The notes below the pieces were generated by a model. That model ran no database searches. It was not told the DNA's origin and saw only the letters and a program-made list of their open reading frames with translations. Below, piece by piece: positions 1-10,242 of a stretch of DNA of 64,000 bases. Numbering within the stretch: position 1 is the first letter of the stretch; the number at the start of each line of letters is the position of its first letter. This stretch comes from Erwinia amylovora (GTDB lineage: Bacteria > Pseudomonadota > Gammaproteobacteria > Enterobacterales > Enterobacteriaceae): positions 1,178,001 to 1,242,000 of the forward strand of contig NZ_CP066796.1 in the NCBI RefSeq assembly GCF_017161565.1. Reading direction: 5' to 3'. The position numbers and the translations under genes were made by a program.

Positions 1-22
1 CTAACCTATCCGCCCTGAATCA

Positions 23-118
23 CTAACGGCTAAAAAACTGCACCAGCCAGATACCCGTTGCAACACCTGTTATCACCGTGGCAAGACATTCGTTTCGGGT
101 GCGCGGCAGCCAGATCAT
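23..118 (-). CDS. possible 31-residue single-span membrane protein
   Basis: A 31-codon ATG-to-TAG frame. An AGGA motif lies 8 bases before the ATG and AT-rich promoter-like DNA lies further upstream. After a basic head (residues about 4-10, PRTRNEC) it is hydrophobic to residue 29, as in a one-pass membrane miniprotein. I do not recognise the sequence and the frame is short enough to arise by chance. It sits next to the amidase gene, on the opposite strand. Apart from this frame, bases 119-365 hold only the presumed promoter region of that gene. Confidence 0.22.
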   Translation of the reverse strand: MIWLPRTRNECLATVITGVATGIWLVQFFSR

Positions 119-365
119 CTTATTAATCCTGTTCGACCAAAAGATAGCCAGTCTAATGTGATAATATTAAGGAAACATTAAATTAAGTGACAGCAGGCAG
201 GGGATGTGGTGGCGCAAAGATGAGCCACAGAAACTGAGATTTTGCTTTGCTCATCCTCGCTGCTATGCTGTTAAGCAGCTTATATGCTGGTCATAAACTT
301 CTCCGTGCGCTCCTTAACTCGCGCTGCGGAGAGCCAGCAAATCGCGGCGTCAGGAGAAATTCATA

Positions 366-1154
366 GTGAAAGTGGCTTTAGGCCAGTTCGCGGTTAAACG
401 CGAGTGGCAGGAAAATGCCGATATCTGCCTCGGTTTGATGGATCAGGCGCATCAGCAAGGTGCTCGCTTACTGGTATTGCCGGAGGCGGTGTCAGCTCGT
501 GATATTGCCGACCCGGAATGGGGTATAAAAGCCGCACAATCTGTCGACGGGCCGTTTCTGCGGTTGCTATTGGCTGGCAGCCTGTCTGATACCCTGACGA
601 CCGTGTTCACCGTGCATGTGCCGGATGGTGACGGGCGTGTTGTCAACGCGCTGGTTGTCATTCGCCAGGGCAGGATTATAGCCCGCTACGATAAGTTGCA
701 TCTTTATGATGCATTTACTTTGCAAGAATCGCGCAGCGTGACTGCGGGCGATGGCATACCGCCGCTGGTGGATGTCGATGGGATCAACGTCGGACTGATG
801 ATCTGCTATGACATCCGTTTCCCGGAACTGGCACGGCGACTGGTGTTGGACGGCGCTGACCTGCTGGTGCTGCCTTCTGCCTGGGTCAGAGGGCCGCTTA
901 AAGAGATGCACTGGCAGGTTATGGTCAGCGCGCGCGCGCTTGAAAACACCTGTTATGTTGCAGCGGCAGGGGAATGCGGTCCGCGTAATATCGGTAACAG
1001 CATGGTGGTTGATCCGCTCGGGGTCATTGTTGCTCAGGCTGCGGAGGGGCCGGCGCTGGTGGTGGCCGAAATCGATGCGCAGCGGATCGCCGAAGCCCGC
1101 CGCGCTCTACCGGTTCTGGCAAACAGGCGCTTTGCTCCACCGCAGCTGTTATAA
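366..1154 (+). CDS. ybeM: nitrilase-superfamily amidase (YbeM/Nit1-like)
   Basis: Carbon-nitrogen hydrolase of 262 residues. The family triad is visible as Glu40 (VLPEA), Lys110 (RYDKLHLYD) and Cys147 (MICYDIRFPE). Nit1/YbeM proteins are reported to hydrolyse deaminated glutathione, a repair of a transaminase side product in the cytosol; that substrate is inferred here from family and position. The start is GTG with AGGAGA just upstream; no in-frame ATG is better placed. As I recall, the K-12 copy is truncated, whereas this one is intact and of family length. It lies directly upstream of tatE on the same strand. Confidence 0.85.
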   Translation: MKVALGQFAVKREWQENADICLGLMDQAHQQGARLLVLPEAVSARDIADPEWGIKAAQSVDGPFLRLLLAGSLSDTLTTVFTVHVPDGDGRVVNALVVIRQGRIIARYDKLHLYDAFTLQESRSVTAGDGIPPLVDVDGINVGLMICYDIRFPELARRLVLDGADLLVLPSAWVRGPLKEMHWQVMVSARALENTCYVAAAGECGPRNIGNSMVVDPLGVIVAQAAEGPALVVAEIDAQRIAEARRALPVLANRRFAPPQLL

Positions 1155-1258
1155 ACATATTTTGTTACAGCACCGGCTTGAATTGCTTTCTTTAGCGAGT
1201 GTAAATACCTGTGTTTTGAGACCGTATTGACGGTCGGTTTGCTTACAGAAGGTAGAAA

Positions 1259-1447
1259 ATGGAAGGTATCAGTCTTGCTAAATTATTGATCGTCGGTGCG
1301 TTAATTGTCCTGTTATTTGGCACAAAAAAATTGCGCACTCTTGGTGGGGATCTGGGATCGGCGATTAAAGGCTTTAAAAAGGCAATGAATGACGATGACG
1401 GCGGCGCACGCCACACCGGCTCAGACGAAAAAAAACCGGGCAGGTAG
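1259..1447 (+). CDS. tatE: Tat translocase subunit TatE
   Basis: A 62-residue TatA/E-family protein of the twin-arginine export system, which moves folded proteins across the inner membrane. One N-terminal membrane span (about residues 6-20) is followed by the [14 protein letters not shown] hinge and an amphipathic helix ([15 protein letters not shown]), the family signature. The short tail and the position beside lipA point to TatE rather than TatA. AGAAGG precedes the ATG. A strong hairpin terminator follows within about 25 bases. Confidence 0.93.
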   Translation: MEGISLAKLLIVGALIVLLFGTKKLRTLGGDLGSAIKGFKKAMNDDDGGARHTGSDEKKPGR

Positions 1448-1471
1448 CTGATAAAGAGTCACTGGGCAGTA

Positions 1472-1508
1472 AAAAAAACGGATGACTGAAAAGTCATCCG
1501 TTTTTTTT
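1472..1508. terminator. bidirectional Rho-independent terminator between tatE and lipA
   Basis: The stem CGGATGACT/AGTCATCCG with a GAAA loop is flanked by eight A on one side and eight T on the other. It can therefore end both tatE (plus) and lipA (minus) transcripts. Confidence 0.93.
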
Positions 1509-1519
1509 CGCCAGCGGCG

Positions 1520-2485
1520 TTATTTTACTTCCAGCCCTTTAGCCTGCATATCGGCATGATATGATGAGCGCACAAACGGCCCGCATGCCGCATGGGTAAA
1601 GCCCATGTCTACGGCCGCTGCTTTCATTTCGTCAAATTCCGCTGGGCTGACATAGCGTTGAACCGGCAAATGGTGGCGGCTGGGCTGAAGATACTGGCCA
1701 AGGGTCAGCATGGTAACGCCGTGGCGGCGCAGATCGCGCATCACTTCAACGATCTCAGCATTGGTTTCACCCAGTCCAACCATCAAACCTGATTTTGTGG
1801 GGATTTCCGGGTGAGCTTCTTTAAAGCGCTCCAGCAGCTTCAGCGACCAGTCGTAATTCGCGCCGGGTCGCACCTGGCGGTAGACGCGTGGAACGTTTTC
1901 CAAATTGTGGTTAAACACATCCGGCGGCGTGGCGGTGAGTATCTCCAGTGCGCGATCCATACGCCCACGGAAATCCGGCACCAGCGTTTCGATTTTGATC
2001 GACGGGTTTTTTTCCCGAATAGCGCTGATACAGTCAGCAAAGTGTTGAGCGCCGCCATCGCGCAGGTCATCACGGTCCACCGAGGTAATAACCACATAGC
2101 GCAAGGCCATATCGGCGATAGTCTGTGCCAGTTTACCCGGCTCGCTGGCGTCCGGTGCCATCGGCCGACCGTGTGCTACGTCGCAAAACGGGCAACGCCG
2201 GGTGCAAATGGCCCCAAGGATCATAAAAGTGGCCGTACCGTGGTTAAAACACTCAGCAAGGTTAGGGCAGGAAGCCTCTTCGCAAACGGAGTGCAGACCA
2301 TTTTTCCGCATCGCAGCTTTGATTCCCTGGATACGGCTGGAGTCGGCGGGCAGCTTGATTTTCATCCATTCAGGCTTACGTAAAATTTCCTTACGTTCAG
2401 TCGCCACGGTTTTCACCGGAATCAACGCCATTTTGTCTGCATCGCGGTATTTGACACCGCGTTCCATCACGATCGGTTTACTCAT
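1520..2485 (-). CDS. lipA: lipoyl synthase
   Basis: Radical-SAM enzyme that inserts two sulfurs into protein-bound octanoyl chains, giving the lipoyl arm used by SucB and other 2-oxoacid dehydrogenases. At 321 residues it matches the E. coli length. The auxiliary cluster cysteines are C68, C73 and C79; the radical-SAM cluster is C94, C98 and C101 (CTRRCPFC). The RSSYHAD motif near the C terminus supplies the serine ligand of the auxiliary cluster. The start was set at [10 protein letters not shown], 22 codons inside the longest frame, because known LipA begins there. Unlike E. coli, no LysR gene (ybeF) separates it from lipB. Confidence 0.96.
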   Translation of the reverse strand: MSKPIVMERGVKYRDADKMALIPVKTVATERKEILRKPEWMKIKLPADSSRIQGIKAAMRKNGLHSVCEEASCPNLAECFNHGTATFMILGAICTRRCPFCDVAHGRPMAPDASEPGKLAQTIADMALRYVVITSVDRDDLRDGGAQHFADCISAIREKNPSIKIETLVPDFRGRMDRALEILTATPPDVFNHNLENVPRVYRQVRPGANYDWSLKLLERFKEAHPEIPTKSGLMVGLGETNAEIVEVMRDLRRHGVTMLTLGQYLQPSRHHLPVQRYVSPAEFDEMKAAAVDMGFTHAACGPFVRSSYHADMQAKGLEVK

Positions 2486-2681
2486 ATTCTTGCTGGTTCC
2501 AGGTTGGAATGCGACAGCCACTGGTTTCAGAATAACGCAGCCGTAAAACACTCAATGTGTTGGTGATTTTCAACTTTATTTGATGAAGCGCGTAAATTAT
2601 ATCACCTCATCGCAGCAGATTCAGCCTGACCTTGCGAGAAAGCGTTGCAGAATTGTAAAGCCGCTTCAGCGTTTTCTCAGA

Positions 2682-3335
2682 TTACGGCAGTTGGGTGCTT
2701 TCGCTCCAATAAATGTCGCTAATTGCCAGCTGTCGGGTAAAGTTGGCAATTAATACCGGCTGTACTTCAGTCAGCGTTACATCTGGCTGTTGCTGCGCCA
2801 GCTGGGTCATCTTCAGGCCGGCATAACCACAGGGATTGATACGACCGAACGGCGTTAGATCCATATTGACGTTGAGCGCCAGGCCATGAAACGAACAGCC
2901 CTGGCGGATGCGCAGGCCAAGCGAGCAGATTTTTTTTTCATCCACATAGACGCCTGGCGCATCGGCGCGCGCGGTGGCGTTCACGCAAAAAGCCGCCAGC
3001 GTGTCGATGACCGTCTGCTCGATTGCTGAAACCAACTGACGCACGCCCATTTTTCGCCGTTTCAGATTGATCATCACATACATCACCTGCTGACCCGGCC
3101 CGTGGTAGGTGACCTGGCCGCCCCGGTCGCTCTGCATCACCGGAATATCGCCGGGCATGAGCAGGTGTTCGCTTTTTCCCGCCTGTCCCTGGGTGAACAC
3201 CGGAAGATGTTCCACCAACCAGACTTCATCTGGTGTTTGATCATTACGCTGGTCGGTAAACTGGTGCATGGCAAGGGAAACGGGCGCCCAGGGCTGCAGG
3301 CCCAGCTGGCGGATAATCAGAGTATCTGGCGACAA
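2682..3335 (-). CDS. lipB: octanoyltransferase LipB
   Basis: Moves octanoate from acyl-carrier protein to lipoyl domains, the step before LipA. Catalytic Lys135 ([10 protein letters not shown]) and Cys169 (NPCGYAG) are present, as is the [12 protein letters not shown] loop (about residues 71-82). The start chosen is a TTG giving 217 residues; it aligns base for base with the TTG start I recall for E. coli lipB. An ATG 72 bases upstream, 8 bases after the ybeD stop, would add 24 unrelated residues, so the start is the least certain part. It is probably cotranscribed with ybeD. Confidence 0.9.
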   Translation of the reverse strand: MSPDTLIIRQLGLQPWAPVSLAMHQFTDQRNDQTPDEVWLVEHLPVFTQGQAGKSEHLLMPGDIPVMQSDRGGQVTYHGPGQQVMYVMINLKRRKMGVRQLVSAIEQTVIDTLAAFCVNATARADAPGVYVDEKKICSLGLRIRQGCSFHGLALNVNMDLTPFGRINPCGYAGLKMTQLAQQQPDVTLTEVQPVLIANFTRQLAISDIYWSESTQLP

Positions 3336-3415
3336 AACGGGCAGTCCGGTTGGATAAAGAGGCAGGCAGTATATCGCTGGTGCAGGGCAAGAACCAGCTT
3401 GCCCCATATCATTGC

Positions 3416-3679
3416 TTACAGCACCATTCGTACAATTTCGATGTTACCCAATTCTTCATAAAGGGTTTCCACCTGTTCGATATGCGTTGCGGTAACGGTG
3501 ATGGATACAGAATGATAGTTGCCTTTGCTACTGGGCTTGACCTCTGGAGAGTAATCACCCGGGGCATGACGTTGCACCACTTCAACCACCTGATCGACCA
3601 GCTCAGGCTGTGCCAGTCCCATCACTTTATAGGTAAAAGACGTAGGGAATTCGAGCAGTTCTTTGAGATTGGTTTTCAT
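3416..3679 (-). CDS. ybeD: YbeD, DUF493 family small protein
   Basis: An 87-residue cytosolic protein with the ferredoxin-like, ACT-resembling fold known for YbeD. It begins [21 protein letters not shown] and ends with the [20 protein letters not shown] segment. Its position between dacA and lipB is conserved in enterobacteria. The biochemical role is not established; a regulatory, lipoate-linked role is only suggested by the neighbourhood. Confidence 0.9.
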   Translation of the reverse strand: MKTNLKELLEFPTSFTYKVMGLAQPELVDQVVEVVQRHAPGDYSPEVKPSSKGNYHSVSITVTATHIEQVETLYEELGNIEIVRMVL

Positions 3680-3704
3680 TTAGACTCCGGTGACACCACT
3701 AAGG

Positions 3705-3722
3705 CTCCCGCCACAGCGGGAG
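3705..3722. repeat. 7-bp-stem hairpin upstream of ybeD
   Basis: CTCCCGC and GCGGGAG surround a CACA loop. On the minus strand, the direction of transcription, no T run follows, so it is not a classical terminator. It may affect dacA-ybeD readthrough or mRNA ends. Confidence 0.5.
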
Positions 3723-3808
3723 TTTACAAATAAAAGACTGGGTAGATAGCTGACAATATGGGGATACTGGCAATGAATTTCAAGCGATGTACGCTGACGA
3801 TGCGCCAG

Positions 3809-3829
3809 GGACCGATCGCCGATCGGTCC
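3809..3829. repeat. perfect 9-bp hairpin downstream of dacA
   Basis: GGACCGATC and GATCGGTCC flank a 3-base loop, 16 bases past the dacA stop. It lacks a T tract on either strand. Together with the hairpin at 3705-3722 it makes a two-hairpin dacA-ybeD intergenic region. Confidence 0.6.
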
Positions 3830-3845
3830 TTCAAAGCGCAGCGGA

Positions 3846-5060
3846 TTAACCAAACCAGTGATGGAACATGAGCTTGATGTAGTCAACGATACGACCAAAG
3901 AAACCGCCTTCAGGCATATCATTCAAAATCACCAGCGGATGCTGTTCAATGGTTTTGCCGTCCAGCTGGAAGTTGATGGTGCCAATGACCTGATTTTTCT
4001 GCAAGGGTGCATGCAGTTCGGTGTTGCTTAGCGTATAGCTGGCTTTCAGATCCTTCATCCGGCCGCGCGGGATGGTGAGGTAAACGTCTTTTTCAACACC
4101 CAGTTGAACGCGGTCGCTGTTGCCAAACCATACCGGTTCTGAAGCGAACTCTTTACCAGCCTTGAGCGGTGCCACGGTTTCAAAGAAACGGAAGCCCCAG
4201 GTCAGCAGCTTTTTGCTTTCGGTTTCGCGACCTTTATAAGTATGGCCACCCATCACCGTCGAGATCAGGCGCATCTGCTGGCCTTCAGTCGCAGAGGCAA
4301 CGAGGTTATAGCCCGCAGACTCTGTGTGGCCAGTTTTGATGCCGTCAACGTTAAGGTTGGTGTCCCAAAGCAGACCGTTTCGGTTCATCTGGCGAATATT
4401 GTTAAAGGTAAACTCTTTCTCATGATAGACCGCATATTCATCAGGCACATCACGGATCAGTGCGCGGCCAATCAGCGCCATATCGCGCGCAGAGCTGTAC
4501 TGACCTTCGGCATCCAGGCCATGCACCGTCTGGAAATGCGTGTTTTGCAGGCCCAGGGCCTTTACGTAGTTGTTCATTAGTCCAACAAACGTATCCTGGC
4601 TGCCGGCAACATAATCGGCCATTGCCACACAGGCATCGTTGCCTGATTGCAATACTATCCCGCGCGTCAACTGAGAAACCGGCACGCGGTCGCCCGGCTT
4701 AAGAAACATCAGGGAGGAACCTTTGAATACCGGGTTGCCGGTTGCCCAGGCATCTTTACCCACGGTAACCCTATCATCCTGGTGAATTTTACCCGCCTTT
4801 ATCGCCTGGCCGATGACATAGCTGGTCATCATTTTCGTCAGGCTTGCCGGGTCGCGGCGCGCATCAGCATTCTTTTCTGCCAGCACTTTCCCTGAGTTGT
4901 AATCGATCAGAATATAGGCTTCCGCGTCAATTTCTGGCACGCCCGGGATCATGGTTTTGATGTTGACATCGTCGGCATAGGCGACAACGTTGAGGCTGAG
5001 AGCAATCAGCATGCCTGCAGTCAGGCGTTTAAGCAGTCGGGACGAGTTCAGATTGTTCAT
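3846..5060 (-). CDS. dacA: D-alanyl-D-alanine carboxypeptidase PBP5
   Basis: Removes the terminal D-Ala from peptidoglycan pentapeptides at the periplasmic face, which helps set cell shape. A signal peptide ends at AYA29 before DDVNIK. The active site is S73-L-T-K76 (Ser44 of the mature enzyme), with SGN at 139-141 and KTG at 242-244. The C-terminal amphipathic helix ([14 protein letters not shown]) anchors it to the inner membrane. The start at [10 protein letters not shown] gives 404 residues, one more than E. coli, explained by an extra Gln in ATEGQQMR. An ATG seven codons upstream is also possible. Confidence 0.95.
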   Translation of the reverse strand: MNNLNSSRLLKRLTAGMLIALSLNVVAYADDVNIKTMIPGVPEIDAEAYILIDYNSGKVLAEKNADARRDPASLTKMMTSYVIGQAIKAGKIHQDDRVTVGKDAWATGNPVFKGSSLMFLKPGDRVPVSQLTRGIVLQSGNDACVAMADYVAGSQDTFVGLMNNYVKALGLQNTHFQTVHGLDAEGQYSSARDMALIGRALIRDVPDEYAVYHEKEFTFNNIRQMNRNGLLWDTNLNVDGIKTGHTESAGYNLVASATEGQQMRLISTVMGGHTYKGRETESKKLLTWGFRFFETVAPLKAGKEFASEPVWFGNSDRVQLGVEKDVYLTIPRGRMKDLKASYTLSNTELHAPLQKNQVIGTINFQLDGKTIEQHPLVILNDMPEGGFFGRIVDYIKLMFHHWFG

Positions 5061-5158
5061 GTTAAGGACGATAACATCCATTGGCCAGGTTAATAAAAGT
5101 GACTCACTATAGCAAAATCATTCATTTTCGGCCTGCTTAATCTGGCAGACCGCAAGAA

Positions 5159-6271
5159 TTACATTGCGCCAGGTGCGACGGTGATAAACGATTGTTGCTG
5201 CGCTTCATTCGCCAGCCGCTGCTGTAGTACAGCCGCCTGCTGACGTGAGCTGAAACGGCCCAGCTGTACGCGATAAATGTTGCCACGGCTTTCTACCGTC
5301 CCGGCAACGCCAAAGCGCTTGCCGAGACTGGTCGCCATTTGACGGGCGTTTTCTGGGTTGTTGAGTGCACCGACCTGCACCACATAGTTACCGCCGGCAG
5401 CTGTGGATGCGGCAGCAGGCGCTTTGGCCGCAGCGGAGGTGGGCGCAGATGCAGTGACTTCAGGCTCGCTGCTTTCAAGTACGCCGCGTTGTAACGGCTG
5501 CGCGGCACCCAGGAAGCCGCTGCTGCGGACCGGTGCACCCATCGCGTCGTCACTATTGCTAAGCGTTGCGTTGTCCAGCGGATGCGCCTCTTGCTGTGGG
5601 CTGGAGCCTTGCGCCGGTTGCACCGTCGGCGCAGATACCGCCACGCCGCCGCCGTTGCCAGGGATGCCGCCGCCAATATCCGGGCGCGATGGCAGAGCGT
5701 AGCTCTGTTTCGCCACCGTCGTACCGATGGTTCCAGGGCCTGACAGCGATCCGTCCGCCGCGACGCTGATATAGTCGATACGTACCCGGGTATTATTAGA
5801 GGTATTCAGCCGATCAGCCGCTGCCCGCGACAGATCGATAATGCGTCCCGGCGTGTAAGGCCCCCGGTCATTGACGCGGACAACAATCATACGGCCGTTG
5901 GCCAGATTAGTGACGCGCACGTAGCTGGGTAACGGCAGTGTCGGGTGCGCTGCGGTCATCGCATTGGCATCAAACCGTTCACCCGTGGCCGTCTGGTTGC
6001 CAGCCTTCTCGTCACCGTACGAGGTGGCGATGCCAGTCTGGCTGAAGTTTGACGGGTCTTTGACAATTTTGTAGCCAGTACCGTTGACCGTATAATCCTG
6101 TGCGGTCGCCGGGTTAACCGGTTCATATTGCGGTTCAGCACCGCCGATCTCTACCACAGGGCCGTTATAGGCCGGTTGCTGCTGTGTGACCGGCGCCTGC
6201 TGGTCGTTGTCAGTGCTACAGGCAGTCAGCAATGCTGATGCCAGCGCGATACCAAGCCAATCCTTACGCAT
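5159..6271 (-). CDS. rlpA: septal-ring lytic transglycosylase RlpA
   Basis: Outer-membrane lipoprotein with a lipobox LLTAC (Cys18), a double-psi beta-barrel domain (about residues 75-170, including the TASGERFDANAMTAAHPTLP-like segment and the VNDRGPY catalytic region), a low-complexity Ala/Pro linker, and a C-terminal SPOR domain (about 293-365) that binds denuded glycan at the septum. Homologues cleave naked glycan strands. It lies 11 bases after mrdB and belongs to the mrdA-mrdB-rlpA transcription unit. Confidence 0.94.
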   Translation of the reverse strand: MRKDWLGIALASALLTACSTDNDQQAPVTQQQPAYNGPVVEIGGAEPQYEPVNPATAQDYTVNGTGYKIVKDPSNFSQTGIATSYGDEKAGNQTATGERFDANAMTAAHPTLPLPSYVRVTNLANGRMIVVRVNDRGPYTPGRIIDLSRAAADRLNTSNNTRVRIDYISVAADGSLSGPGTIGTTVAKQSYALPSRPDIGGGIPGNGGGVAVSAPTVQPAQGSSPQQEAHPLDNATLSNSDDAMGAPVRSSGFLGAAQPLQRGVLESSEPEVTASAPTSAAAKAPAAASTAAGGNYVVQVGALNNPENARQMATSLGKRFGVAGTVESRGNIYRVQLGRFSSRQQAAVLQQRLANEAQQQSFITVAPGAM

Positions 6272-6282
6272 GTTAATGCCTC

Positions 6283-7395
6283 TTAAACGCTCTTTGACAA
6301 CAATTTTCGATGGGTATGAATCGACATAATGATACCAAATCCGGCCATCAGAACGATAAGCGCGGACCCCCCGTAACTGACCAGCGGCAGCGGTACCCCG
6401 ACCACCGGCAGGATGCCGCTTACCATGCCAATGTTCACAAAAACATAGACAAAGAAGATCAGCATCATTCCCCCCGCCATCACGCGACCGAAGGTAGTCT
6501 GCGCGCGTGCGGCCATCACCAGGCCGCGCAAAATCAGCATGACGTAGAGTATCAGCAGAACCAGCACTCCGACCAATCCTAATTCTTCAGCCAGCACGGC
6601 GAAGATGAAGTCTGTATGGCGTTCAGGCAAAAACTCAAGTTGAGACTGAGTCCCGTGCAGCCAGCCTTTGCCGCGCAGCCCGCCGGAACCAATAGCAATT
6701 TTGGACTGGATAATATGATAACCGGCTCCGAGCGGATCGCTTTCCGGGTCCAGCAGCATCATCACACGGTCACGCTGATAGTCATGCATCAGGAAGAACC
6801 ACAAAACAGGGATAAACGCCGCCACCAGCAACACCGCTACCGCAATCAGTTTCCAACTCATTCCCGACAGGAACAGCACAAACAGACCGGAAGCGGCAAT
6901 GAGAATGGAGGTCCCCAGGTCAGGCTGTGCCGCTACCAGCAGTGTTGGCAGGAAGATCAGGATCAGGGCAATAGCGGTATTTTTTAGCGTTGGCGGGCAA
7001 ACGTCGCGGTTGATAAAGCGCGCCACCATTAGCGGCACGGCAATTTTAGCTATCTCCGATGGTTGAAACCGCACCACGCCGAGATCCAGCCAGCGCTGTG
7101 CGCCCTTGCTGATTTGGCCAAAGGTGTCAACCGCAATCAGCAGCACAACGCACAGGATGTACAGATAGGGCGCCCAGCCTTCATAAACGCGGGGCGGGAT
7201 CTGCGCCATCACCAGCATCACGATAACCCCCATGCAAATCTGAGCGAGTTTACGCTCCATCATGCCCGGATCCTGCCCGCTGGCACTCCACATCACCAGC
7301 GCGCTGTAGACCAGCAGCGCGGCGATAATAAGACAAAATAGCGGATCAATATGGATACGGGCCCAGATTGTTTTTTTCTGATGGCTACTGCTCAT
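6283..7395 (-). CDS. mrdB: rod-shape peptidoglycan glycosyltransferase RodA (MrdB)
   Basis: SEDS-family polytopic inner-membrane protein of 370 residues, about ten spans. RodA polymerises glycan strands from lipid II in the elongasome with PBP2. Conserved stretches include [20 protein letters not shown] (about 100-119), the AQPDLGTS loop and the C-terminal [10 protein letters not shown] segment. It follows mrdA by 6 bases, so the two are translated from one mRNA. Confidence 0.96.
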   Translation of the reverse strand: MSSSHQKKTIWARIHIDPLFCLIIAALLVYSALVMWSASGQDPGMMERKLAQICMGVIVMLVMAQIPPRVYEGWAPYLYILCVVLLIAVDTFGQISKGAQRWLDLGVVRFQPSEIAKIAVPLMVARFINRDVCPPTLKNTAIALILIFLPTLLVAAQPDLGTSILIAASGLFVLFLSGMSWKLIAVAVLLVAAFIPVLWFFLMHDYQRDRVMMLLDPESDPLGAGYHIIQSKIAIGSGGLRGKGWLHGTQSQLEFLPERHTDFIFAVLAEELGLVGVLVLLILYVMLILRGLVMAARAQTTFGRVMAGGMMLIFFVYVFVNIGMVSGILPVVGVPLPLVSYGGSALIVLMAGFGIIMSIHTHRKLLSKSV

Positions 7396-7401
7396 AACCG
7401 G

Positions 7402-9306
7402 TTATTCACCCTCGTAGCCCGGCGGCGTTGGCGCCGCGACAGGCAGGTTGGTATTGTTGTCGCCAAGAATTATATGGTCGAGGATCTGGCGCATGATAGT
7501 GCCGACTGCCGGACCCGCTCCGCCGTTCTCAAGGATCATGGTGACCGCTACGCGCGGCTGGTCGTAGGGGGCAAAAGCGGTCATCAATTTATGGTCACGC
7601 AGGCGCTCAGTCAGTTTGTGCGCGTTATAGGTTTCATTGGCTTTCAAGCCAAACACCTGCGCCGTACCCGACTTGGCGGCAATTTTGTACGGTGCATCCG
7701 CAAAGCTCTTGCGCGCAGTGCCGTTAGGGCGATTCGCCACGCCATACATTCCGTCTTTCGCTATTTCCCAATACCCGCTATGCACATCAGCCACCGGAGT
7801 GCTTTGCGTCTGACGCCACGGCAATTTACTTGTTCCCTGCATGGTATCCATCATCAGGTGAGGGGTTTTGATGACGCCGTTGTTAATCAGGGCGATCAGC
7901 GCCTTATTCATCTGCACAGGGGTGGCAGTCCAGTACCCTTGCCCAATGCCAACCGGGATGGTATCTCCCTGATACCAGGGTTTCTTAAATCGTTTCATCT
8001 TCCATTGGCGCGTTGGCATAATCCCGGGCGTTTCTTCCGTCAGATCGATGCCGGAAAGCTGTCCGTAGCCAAATTTGCCCATCCATTCACTCAGGCGGTC
8101 GATTCCCATATCATAGGCAACCTGGTAGAAAAACGTATCCGCAGATTCTTCCAACGATTTTGTCACGTTAAGGCGGCCGTGCCCCCAGTGTTTCCAGTCA
8201 CGAAAGCGCTTTTCTGAACCCGGAAGTTGCCACCAACCGGGGTCGAACAGGCTGGTATTGCGGTTAATCACCCCGGCGGTGAGGGCGGAGACGGCAATAT
8301 AAGGTTTCACCGTTGAGGCCGGAGGGTAAGCCCCTTGGGTAGTACGGTTAATCAGCGGGCGGTTTTCATCATTGATCAAAAGGTTGTATTGCCTGCTTGA
8401 GATACCGCCGACGAAGGGATTGGGGTCGTAGCTGGGCATAGAAACCATCGCCAGCACTTCGCCATTACGCGGGTCGGTTACCACCACGGCAGCACGGCTG
8501 CCCGCCAGCAGGGTTTCTATATACTGCTGCAGCTTGAGGTCAATAGTCAGATGGATGTCTCGCCCGGCCTGGGGTTCTTGCTCATGCAGCTGGCGGATAA
8601 CCCGCCCACGGTTGTTAACCTCTACTTCTTCGTAGCCGGTTTTGCCATGCAGGACATCTTCGTAATAACGTTCGATACCCAGTTTGCCTATGTCATGGGT
8701 TGCCGCGTAATTTGGCCAATCTCCCACTTTATCCAGGCGTTCGACGTCGCGGTCGTTAATTTTCGACACGTAACCCAGTACATGAGTCAGGGCGGAACCG
8801 TAAGGGTAAAAACGACGCTGGTAGCCCTTCACTTCCACGCCGGGGAAGCGATACTGGTTGACCGCAAAGCGGGCTACCTGAACTTCACTCAGGCTGGTTT
8901 TCAGCGCAATTGAGGTGAAGCGACGCGACCGTCTGCGTTCCTTTTGAAAAGCGTCCAGGTCTTCATCGGTCAGATCGACAACCGGCTTAAGCTGTTGCAG
9001 GGTTTCTTGCAGATTGTCGACTTTTTCCGGGACCAGTTCGAGCTGATAAATGGTGCGGTTCAGCGCCAGCGGGATCCCGTTGCGGTCAAAGATGATCCCC
9101 CTGCTGGGGGCCACAGGAACCAGTTTGATGCGGTTGGCATTAGAACGCGTACTGTAGTCGTCAAAGCGGATAATTTGCAGGTGGTAGAGATTGACCACCA
9201 GAATACCGGATAGCAGTAAAATGCCAAAAAAGGCGATCAGCGCCCGGCGAACAAACAGCGTCTGCTCGGCAGTATAGTCACGAAAGGAGTTACGTTGTAA
9301 TTTCAT
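7402..9306 (-). CDS. mrdA: penicillin-binding protein 2, elongasome transpeptidase
   Basis: Class B PBP of 634 residues that crosslinks lateral-wall peptidoglycan with RodA. The cytoplasmic tail is followed by one membrane anchor (about 23-44), a non-catalytic dimerisation domain, and the transpeptidase domain with S331-T-V-K334, SAD at 388-390 and K545-S-G-T548. All catalytic motifs are intact. It heads the mrdA-mrdB-rlpA unit and is separated by 34 bases from rlmH. Confidence 0.96.
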   Translation of the reverse strand: MKLQRNSFRDYTAEQTLFVRRALIAFFGILLLSGILVVNLYHLQIIRFDDYSTRSNANRIKLVPVAPSRGIIFDRNGIPLALNRTIYQLELVPEKVDNLQETLQQLKPVVDLTDEDLDAFQKERRRSRRFTSIALKTSLSEVQVARFAVNQYRFPGVEVKGYQRRFYPYGSALTHVLGYVSKINDRDVERLDKVGDWPNYAATHDIGKLGIERYYEDVLHGKTGYEEVEVNNRGRVIRQLHEQEPQAGRDIHLTIDLKLQQYIETLLAGSRAAVVVTDPRNGEVLAMVSMPSYDPNPFVGGISSRQYNLLINDENRPLINRTTQGAYPPASTVKPYIAVSALTAGVINRNTSLFDPGWWQLPGSEKRFRDWKHWGHGRLNVTKSLEESADTFFYQVAYDMGIDRLSEWMGKFGYGQLSGIDLTEETPGIMPTRQWKMKRFKKPWYQGDTIPVGIGQGYWTATPVQMNKALIALINNGVIKTPHLMMDTMQGTSKLPWRQTQSTPVADVHSGYWEIAKDGMYGVANRPNGTARKSFADAPYKIAAKSGTAQVFGLKANETYNAHKLTERLRDHKLMTAFAPYDQPRVAVTMILENGGAGPAVGTIMRQILDHIILGDNNTNLPVAAPTPPGYEGE

Positions 9307-9340
9307 CCGCTGCTTATGTCTGTCCGGTTGACCTTATCCG

Positions 9341-9811
9341 TTACTCTCGGTGATAAGGGTGATTCGCAGTAATGCTCCATGCACGATATAAACTCTCTGC
9401 AACCAACACGCGAACCAGCGGATGGGGCAGGGTTAGCGCTGAGAGTGACCAGCTTTGTTCCGCCGCTGCCTTGCAGGCGGGTGACAGTCCTTCCGGGCCA
9501 CCAATAAACAGGCTGACATCACGGCCATCCTGCTTCCAGCGTTCAAGCTGGCTGGCAAGCTGCGGTGTTTCCCACGGCTGGCCGGGTATATCCAGCGTGA
9601 CGATGCGGTTACCTTTGCCGGCCGCTGCCAGCATCATTTCGCCTTCTTTCTCAAGGATGCGTTTAATATCCGCATTCTTACCGCGCTTGCCGGCGGGAAT
9701 TTCGACCAGCTCGAAGGGCATATCCTTCGGAAAGCGACGCAGATACGCCATAAAGCCTGTTTGTACCCAGTCGGGCATTTTGCTGCCGACGGCAACCAGT
9801 TGCAGCTTCAC
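9341..9811 (-). CDS. rlmH: 23S rRNA pseudouridine-1915 N3-methyltransferase RlmH
   Basis: SPOUT-class methyltransferase of 156 residues that uses SAM to modify pseudouridine 1915 in helix 69. The trefoil-knot SAM site is seen in the [10 protein letters not shown] segment (about 102-111) and the C-terminal [20 protein letters not shown] stretch. It starts 3 bases after the rsfS stop, indicating translational coupling. Confidence 0.96.
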   Translation of the reverse strand: MKLQLVAVGSKMPDWVQTGFMAYLRRFPKDMPFELVEIPAGKRGKNADIKRILEKEGEMMLAAAGKGNRIVTLDIPGQPWETPQLASQLERWKQDGRDVSLFIGGPEGLSPACKAAAEQSWSLSALTLPHPLVRVLVAESLYRAWSITANHPYHRE

Positions 9812-9814
9812 GGC

Positions 9815-10132
9815 TTAACTCCAGAGCTTTTCCAGTTCGTACAACTGCCGGCTCTCTTCCTGCATCACATGAACGATCACTTCCCCCAGATCAACGACGA
9901 CCCAGTCAGCTGCAGCACGGCCATCAACGTTAAACGGGCGCAAACCGGCAAGACGAGCTGCCTGAACCACATGTTCGGCAATTGACACGACGTGACGCGT
10001 AGAGGTACCGGTGCAGATAATCATACAGTCGGTGATGCTGGATTTGCCGCGGACATCGATAGTGACGATGTCCTGGCCTTTTAGATCGTCTATTTTATCA
10101 ACAACGAAGTCTTGGAGTGCTTGACCTTGCAA
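9815..10132 (-). CDS. rsfS: ribosomal silencing factor RsfS
   Basis: A 105-residue Iojap-family protein that binds uL14 on the 50S subunit and blocks subunit joining in starvation. The [20 protein letters not shown] core and the [15 protein letters not shown] strand-helix segment mark the family. It is coupled to rlmH and lies about 110 bases downstream of nadD. Confidence 0.95.
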   Translation of the reverse strand: MQGQALQDFVVDKIDDLKGQDIVTIDVRGKSSITDCMIICTGTSTRHVVSIAEHVVQAARLAGLRPFNVDGRAAADWVVVDLGEVIVHVMQEESRQLYELEKLWS

Positions 10133-10242
10133 AAGGTTCCCCCTTGGGATTTAAGTCTGCGGGGTTATCTCATATTTGCGGCGCGAGCCAAAATGATAAC
10201 CATAACATTGTGTATTAAAAGGGCGGATGTTGCCCCAGAAAA

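Noticed and set aside
7351..8217. 288-codon frame antisense to mrdA
   Set aside because: Starts in the end of mrdB and reads opposite the PBP2 transpeptidase domain; no conserved domain seen.
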